Notes under the pieces: model-generated | The model's database searches: none | Told to the model about the DNA's origin: nothing | What the model saw: the letters and a program-made list of their open reading frames with translations, nothing else | Part shown: positions 58,920 to 64,000 of the stretch, piece by piece | Position numbering within the stretch: the stretch's first letter is position 1 | Layout of the letters: each line of letters opens with the position of its first letter | Made by a program: the position numbers and the translations under genes | Assembly: GCA_944472135.2 (NCBI GenBank) | Contig: OX235266.1 | Location: 19,238,186-19,302,185 of the forward strand | From: Trichobilharzia regenti | Lineage: Eukaryota > Platyhelminthes > Trematoda > Strigeidida > Schistosomatidae | Direction: 5' to 3' | DNA: 64,000 nt

Positions 58920-59820
58920 ACTCGTCTACTGCAACATTCTTATCATATAGATATGAAGTAGGCTTTTTTAATTTTATTCCCTTACGTTTCCAGTTGAACT
59001 TGCTGCTTCAAGCTAGAGCTCTGAAGTTCTGATAACAGTTGAGTTTAATTTCTCCAGAATAGGGTTTTCTAGCCACCTGCTCAACCTTTTTTCTCTATCA
59101 GTCTTATTGCTGGCTTTTCAAGGTAAAGCGGCACGTTGGCTAGGGCTGGAATCCCGAACCACCTAAGTGGGTAGCGATCATTCTACCATTGTGCCACAGT
59201 GACACGCTAACAGGCCTTAATCATGTCTATGACTTGAGATAAACTATTCACATTCGGTTTCAAGCAACTAAATTTAAAACAGCTGGTTTGACTTTTAACT
59301 CCATAGTGTCTTAAAGTCAATTTTTGTCAAATACAATAACGTCTTTTTGGTTGTGAGTACAACCCAATACTCACTTAAAACTAGTATGAATAAGAACTAG
59401 TGGGTAGAAAGAAGAAATTAACTTATCTAACATTTGTCTCTGTCTGCAATCTTTTCCTTCCCGCATGTTTTTCACAGTCAGTTTTTGTTGTTTCTTTTTT
59501 TTTTGGTTAAAATTGACACCAAATTAACTTTTTTCAAAAAATCAAAATTAAAACTGCTCTCAATCAATAGGATATTCTCTAAGATTACCCCACTTATATA
59601 AGCACATACATATATATAAATAAAGGTGTGAGGTTTTTTCCAGAAATGAGTAGAATTCAATCCGTTTTAATTTTGCATAAATTCACTCACATATATGGTG
59701 TGAAAGTTTAAACAAGCGACCAGAACATGTCCAAAATTTACTTATGTCTTCATTGAATAACACATTTCACAAAATCAATTTACAAATAAGAAATTATACA
59801 AATATGTTATAGCGAAGTAG
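58920..59820. repeat. Third, direct copy of part of arm 2
   Basis: The segment repeats 57490-58360 in the same orientation: RTE-free, with a reversed SINE-B (58965-59215), CAATAACGTCTTTTTGGTTG and GTTTAAACAAGCGACCAGAAC. It ends near ACAAATATGTTATAGCGAAG. The offset from the arm 2 copy is about 1.43 kb. Confidence 0.8.
58965..59215 (-). mobile_element. SINE-B copy, reverse
   Basis: GCTTCAAGCTAGAGCTCTG, CTTATTGCTGGCTTTTCAAGG, and A box in reverse as CATTGTGCCACAGTGAC. Part of the third copy of the duplicated segment. Confidence 0.8.
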
Positions 59821-60590
59821 CCCTTTATTTCGTGCTTGTTAGAAAAATAAGGCCGTACTGCAGGAGGAACTGAAGCCTCCCGAATGATCAGAAACCTCAA
59901 CATCGAGTACTATAGTGAGATATGTTACCCCTGTGCCAGCATATTAGACGTAATGAAGGGTTGGATCGTTATAACTGTGTCACAGTTAAGGCGGATATGT
60001 TTAGTATACCTGGGAAGTAGAGGTTGTAGCTTTCAAAATGCTACAGTTTTGTATGCCTAGGTATTCAGTTTGATTTACCCGCCTTTACTGTTAAATCAAT
60101 ATTGAAATCAGCCAGTGGATCGATAGGCTAGCGTGATTATTGTGATACGTGTAAATACACATATATATATACTCAAAATCAAATATTTATCTTATAAAGA
60201 AATTTTGAAGGTTACTCAATTCACCTAAAACATGATGGTCAAACATGTCTACTCATTGAGGTGCTTTAAAATAAACTTAAAGCAAATTATTTCCGATAGA
60301 ATCAGGGTCAGACATAAATCAATTGTGACTCGGAATGTTTAGTATTCAGACGAACTTTTCTTGCTTTATTTTTCTATTTCTAAATTTCATGTATAAACTG
60401 AATATCACAGCAAAAATAAATATGCTGAATGCTAAGAGACACTAAGACACTTATAAAATTTTGAAAAGTTACATTACTTATGCTCCCATTATGATTATTA
60501 TTATTATTATTATTGTTATTCGTTACCAGGTTTTATCAAGTGAAATATATAAGGCTTGAAAAGCAGGTATCCATTGTACTCCATTCACTT
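59821..60590. other. Unassigned stretch with an (ATT)n tract
   Basis: A simple ATT repeat lies at 60491-60515. No gene or known repeat. Confidence 0.35.
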
Positions 60591-60594
60591 GTGC

Positions 60595-61360
60595 CCTTCT
60601 TAGTTGGTTCCACGATCTCCGACAAGTCTCCTTTCTCTCATCAATTAACCTTTCTAGATATGATGGAGAAGATTTCTAGCTGAGATGGATGGTTTTGATA
60701 TTGTTGTGTTCTTTGAGCTAGGCAAAATCGTCAGCGAATACTTCAATTTGATAAAGTGAGCTTTCAGATTTCTCCACGAGTTCACTAATACTCTCACCTC
60801 TCCTGTTGCATGTCTTTGAACGTGATTGGTTGCTTTGTATATTTTCACATCCTCTAACCTACTTGTATCGATCTTGATTGTTTCCTTGACCATTTGACAC
60901 CAAAAGACATGACATCCACTGGCTCATATCACTGCATACAGTCAACTATGGACTTCAATTCGACTGGATAACGTTCAAATGTTAGACAGAGGAAACAAGA
61001 AGAATGCTAGAGGATTTTTAGAAGCCTGGTATTTCAGTGAATTGTCAGTTAACAGACATATTGACAGATGAAATTTATCAATATATAAGAAGGAAATCTC
61101 ACACAGAAAAGGGTCAGACATCAGGTCAAGGAAATAATCAACACCAATACAAGTGTAGCCTAGAGTGTGTGAAAACACACAAAAGCAACTAATCACGTTC
61201 AAAGTCACCCACTTGAGGGGTGGAGAAAAATAGAAGCTCACTTCATCAAATTTAAGTATGCATTGACTCATTTGCCTAGTAGGGCATTGATGAAAGCTTC
61301 TCAAATAAAACATCCAGCTCAGAGAACACAACTTCATTAAAAACATAACCTTCTTCATGA
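60595..61360. mobile_element. PLE tail in inverted duplicate
   Basis: The minus arm 60688-60893 mirrors the plus arm 61118-61350 (CACTTATCAA-type and TCTCCACGAG segments). The spacer reads on the plus strand HWLISLHTVNYGLQFDW, the PLE region after GIY-YIG. Same architecture as 53100-53890 but with the spacer on the opposite strand, and older. Confidence 0.75.
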
Positions 61361-61529
61361 CACCGTTGAAGCGAAGTCCCACATGTTTCTGGTTTTTCGT
61401 TAGGGTCCTACTCATGATCCTGCTCTGAGTGTGATGTCATTTGAATGTGTCCAGTACATATCCGCTTCATTCTCTAGATGTCGATGATGTAATCAGTTGG
61501 CTGTTGTTTCCTTGACCTACCATTAGTCG
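61361..61529. other. Unassigned stretch
   Basis: No feature recognised. Confidence 0.3.
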
Positions 61530-62560
61530 TGTTATTAACGAACACGACAAGTAATCCACAACGGGAAACTTACGGAAGCCTTCGAAGTGAGGACGGGAGT
61601 GAGACAAGGCTGTCTATTATCGCCAATGACCTTCCTGGTTGCAGTAGATTGGATAACGTGACAGGCAACGGGCAATGAGGAAACAGGCATAAAATGGACT
61701 CACACAAAATACTTGGAGGATCTGGACTTCGCCGATGATATATGTGTGATTTCCCACAAACTGGAAGATGTGCAAGTGAAAAGCAACAAGCTGGCAGAAG
61801 AAGCATCAAAGATAGGACTCCGAATGAACATAGATAAAACAGAGGTGATGCAGATTCCTGGCCAACAACAACAGCAACAACAACAGAAAACAGTCAGCCA
61901 GCATAAATGCGAGGAACCTGAAAGAAACAGCCTCCTTCACCTACCTGGGAAGCATCGTTTCAACTGCAATCGAGTTGAAGTGATGAGGATATCAAAGCCA
62001 GAATCGGAAAAGCAAGTCTGTGTGGAGGTCAGCATCACTCAGCATCAAAAATAAGATCCGGATTTTCAACTCCAATGTCAAGTCAGTCAGTGCTACTCAC
62101 TATACGGATTAGAGACTTGCACTGTGCGTCATAAAGAGCATCTCAAACAAACTTCAGACCTTCATTAACAGCTAGCTGTCTTCGCTCAATACTCAAAATC
62201 AGATGGCCGGCCAGAAAAGATCAGCAACAGGGAGGGATCTCTGGCAATGAGCGAACCAACCAGGAACCGATTGTGAAATAAATAGGCAGGAAGAAATGGA
62301 GATGGATTAGCCATACGCTGAGGAAACCATCAAGTGACATCACTAGACAAGCCATTGCTCGAGTGGAACCCGAAGGGAAGCGGCGAGTTGGTCATCAATG
62401 CAAGGGTGACTTGGCGGAGGTCATGAGAAGAGGAGATGAAAGCATGTGGACAGACTTGGAGCGGGGTGAAAAGGTTGGCAGAAAACGGAAGGCAATGGAG
62501 ACGCGCAGCTGAAGCCGTACATTCCTGTAGGAATTAAGGGATATAATAATAATAATAATT
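61530..62560 (+). mobile_element. RTE 3' half with an intact LDFADD box
   Basis: It begins at the TCQVIHNG region, then VRTGVRQGCLLSPMTFLVAVD (61590-61650). Motif C is LDFADDICVISHKLED (61723-61770), the Q run spans 61866-61888, the KSVWRS region follows a ~22-bp deletion near 62010, then GSETW, IRWP and KRRVG. The end is ATAATAATAATAATTA near 62560. At least seven 4-nt insertions break the C-terminus, including exact duplications AGCT (62170-62177) and GGGA (62230-62237). 5'-truncated and inactive. Confidence 0.85.
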
Positions 62561-62599
62561 ATGCTATCAGTTTTGTGAATTTTGAAACTTATGGGGTTT

Positions 62600-62960
62600 T
62601 GACACGAGAAGATCAACAGCGTCTACAACAAAGGTTGCTCTAACTGTGATAGGCTTTACATAGATCAAATTGGGCGTTGATTTTGACTCGAAATTTAAGA
62701 CCAGTCGAAGAATAGCTAGCTGCTAGAAAACACAACATATATTCTTTCATATCGATGCATGTAGACGACTATGGACACCAATTTCATTGAGAAAATGCAG
62801 ACAATTTTACACAGTGGAAGAATCAAGAGTACATCCAAAGGAATTCTTAGAAGCTTTGGCACTAAGAGGAATCAGCGTTCAAGAGACAGCTGACTACTTG
62901 AGGATAAGCCAGATGAAGAAAATAAACAAATCTGAAGGCAACAAAGAAAAATGCTGAATA
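62600..62960 (+). mobile_element. PLE GIY-YIG scrap and tail
   Basis: SVYNKGCSNCDRLYIDQIG (about 62620-62678) matches the GIY-YIG core with YIG changed to YID. The tail MHVDDYGHQFHWENADN (62757-62805) and a NS*KLWHEESAFKRQ-like end follow. Confidence 0.65.
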
Positions 62961-63405
62961 GTGGTGCAGACGAACGATCAGCCGTGATAATAGGTTCACT
63001 TCGTATTAAAGTGTGATTTGACGATTTTCTGCCTAGAATGTCAATAAAAGCATCTCAAATAATTAACTACAGTGAACATAACTAGATAAGTATATCTTAT
63101 ATTTGTGATAATCTGTCGTATCGTGATTATGAGGCTATGAGATATGTTACATAAATGAGGAAAGATTGCCTTTGCGTAGTCATCATTTCTGATTTTGATA
63201 GAATGCTTTCCAACCGTCCATACGAGCCAGGTTCCAATTTCGGCTGACAAAGTCTTAAACCTCCTGTAGTTTATTAGTAGACAGTGGGCATGGAACAGTG
63301 GGAAGACTGAGCATGAGGGCACTAAAATTTCAATTCATGAATAACCGTTTTCCACAAGGAATGTTTCAGATGAATAATAAGAGGAATTAGAACAACACAA
63401 AGAAG
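62961..63405. other. Unassigned stretch
   Basis: The minus frame 63041-63322 (93 codons) has no recognised domain. Confidence 0.3.
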
Positions 63406-63409
63406 CAAA

Positions 63410-63640
63410 CGTTTTAGAACACAGGGCATTAAGCTACAGGCTTAAAAGTTTCGGTAGAGGTGGTGTTTAATTTTAATGGATGGGCTTGGTAGGTTCACCT
63501 AGCCCAACCTTCTATCTTTACCAGTCTTTTTTTACCGGCTAAGCAATGTAAGGGAGTGGGTTGGCCGGGAATCGAATCCAGGACCACTTGCGTGGTCGGT
63601 AAGCATTCTACCGCCGTACCACCGACGCACACTATTTAAA
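63410..63640 (-). mobile_element. SINE-B copy, reverse
   Basis: Body end GGGCATTAAGCTACAGGC, TTTTTACCGGCTAAGCAATG, B box GGGAATCGAATCCAGG (63568), A box region ATTCTACCGCCGTACCACCG. Head well preserved and close to the SINE-A head, ending ACCGACGCACAC. Confidence 0.8.
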
Positions 63641-64000
63641 CATGACAGGAATATAATTAAAGGCGTGTTTAACTGCAATAGAAACCAGTCATCATACTTT
63701 ATCAGAGATAGAGACAAAAAGACCGTAATTATTTTGACAGATAACATGGGCACCTAAGACGACGTGGATGCTGAAAACGGTATGCTCTTATAGGCATATA
63801 TTAGAACATCAAAGTCAGTCAGAGATTTGACAAAAACGTAGAAGTTACATAATACTACTGAAAGAAAGAGTGAAATAAAGTCGGTAGAAATGAGCATGTA
63901 CTAAAAGGATGAGAGGAGTAACAAAAATACAATGAACAGAGGTATTTAGTGAAATCAAAACTTTAAGGGATTTTTAGTTAAATCATAAATGATCAAATAA
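63641..64000. other. Unassigned stretch
   Basis: 63830-63960 resembles 29990-30100 (AAGTTACATAATACTACTGA against AAGTTACGTAATACTAAAGG). A possible PLE 3' flank. Confidence 0.3.

Noticed and set aside
12732..64000. Remaining rad21 exons
   Set aside because: I looked for the conserved C-terminal winged-helix and central motifs in plus frames and saw none; short exons could still be missed.

Overview
The window looks like nuclear DNA of a schistosome or a close trematode relative. It is AT-rich and almost filled with decayed retroelements. The main kinds are RTE-clade non-LTR fragments, Penelope-like elements (PLEs) with GIY-YIG domains, and several tRNA-derived SINE-like families. One of those families carries a hammerhead-ribozyme fold like the Schistosoma Sm-alpha repeats. 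Only one host gene is recognisable: the 5' part of a Rad21/SCC1 cohesin gene on the + strand (11851-12731). It reads as a long first exon, a 40-nt intron and a short second exon, as expected for flatworm 5' micro-introns. Its frame is broken by one missing base near 12184. No C-terminal Rad21 exon is visible, so the DNA after 12732 may be a long repeat-filled intron, or the gene copy may be incomplete.

Labels used below are local to this annotation. RTE = endonuclease/RT retrotransposon fragments of the SR2/SR3/Perere type. PLE = Penelope-like fragments. SINE-A = tRNA-like head, a body that reads towards GGAATCAAGCTGTAA, and an A-rich tail. SINE-B = tRNA-like head plus a body with GCTCTAGCTTGAAGC. 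SINE-H = tRNA-like head plus hammerhead core. Family D = a further unnamed dispersed repeat.

Layout. 1-2355 is an almost perfect palindrome (arms 1125 bp, loop 105 bp) built from PLE and RTE pieces. 2356-11000 is mostly RTE and PLE debris, including the longest RTE copy (5530-7330, minus). 11401-12731 holds the Rad21 upstream region and exons. 12875-31300 mixes SINE-A, paired SINE-H, a PLE with recognisable RT motifs (19180-20590) and RTE fragments. 33000-41650 is dense in SINE-H, SINE-B and RTE. A ~2.4 kb segment (41780-44220) is repeated in inverted orientation at 56530-58890, and part of it again at 58920-59820. 44366-56530 is SINE-H-rich. 60595-62960 holds PLE and RTE fragments, and 63410-63640 a SINE-B.

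No element looks autonomous: every RT frame is broken and every hammerhead copy I inspected has at least one core or stem defect. The main interest is structural. Repeats recur in head-to-head inverted pairs, tandem 4-bp duplications break many copies, and the two large inverted duplications could be biological or assembly-made. I found no evidence of an undescribed enzyme system. All alignments were made by eye, and boundaries of decayed repeats are uncertain by tens of bases.
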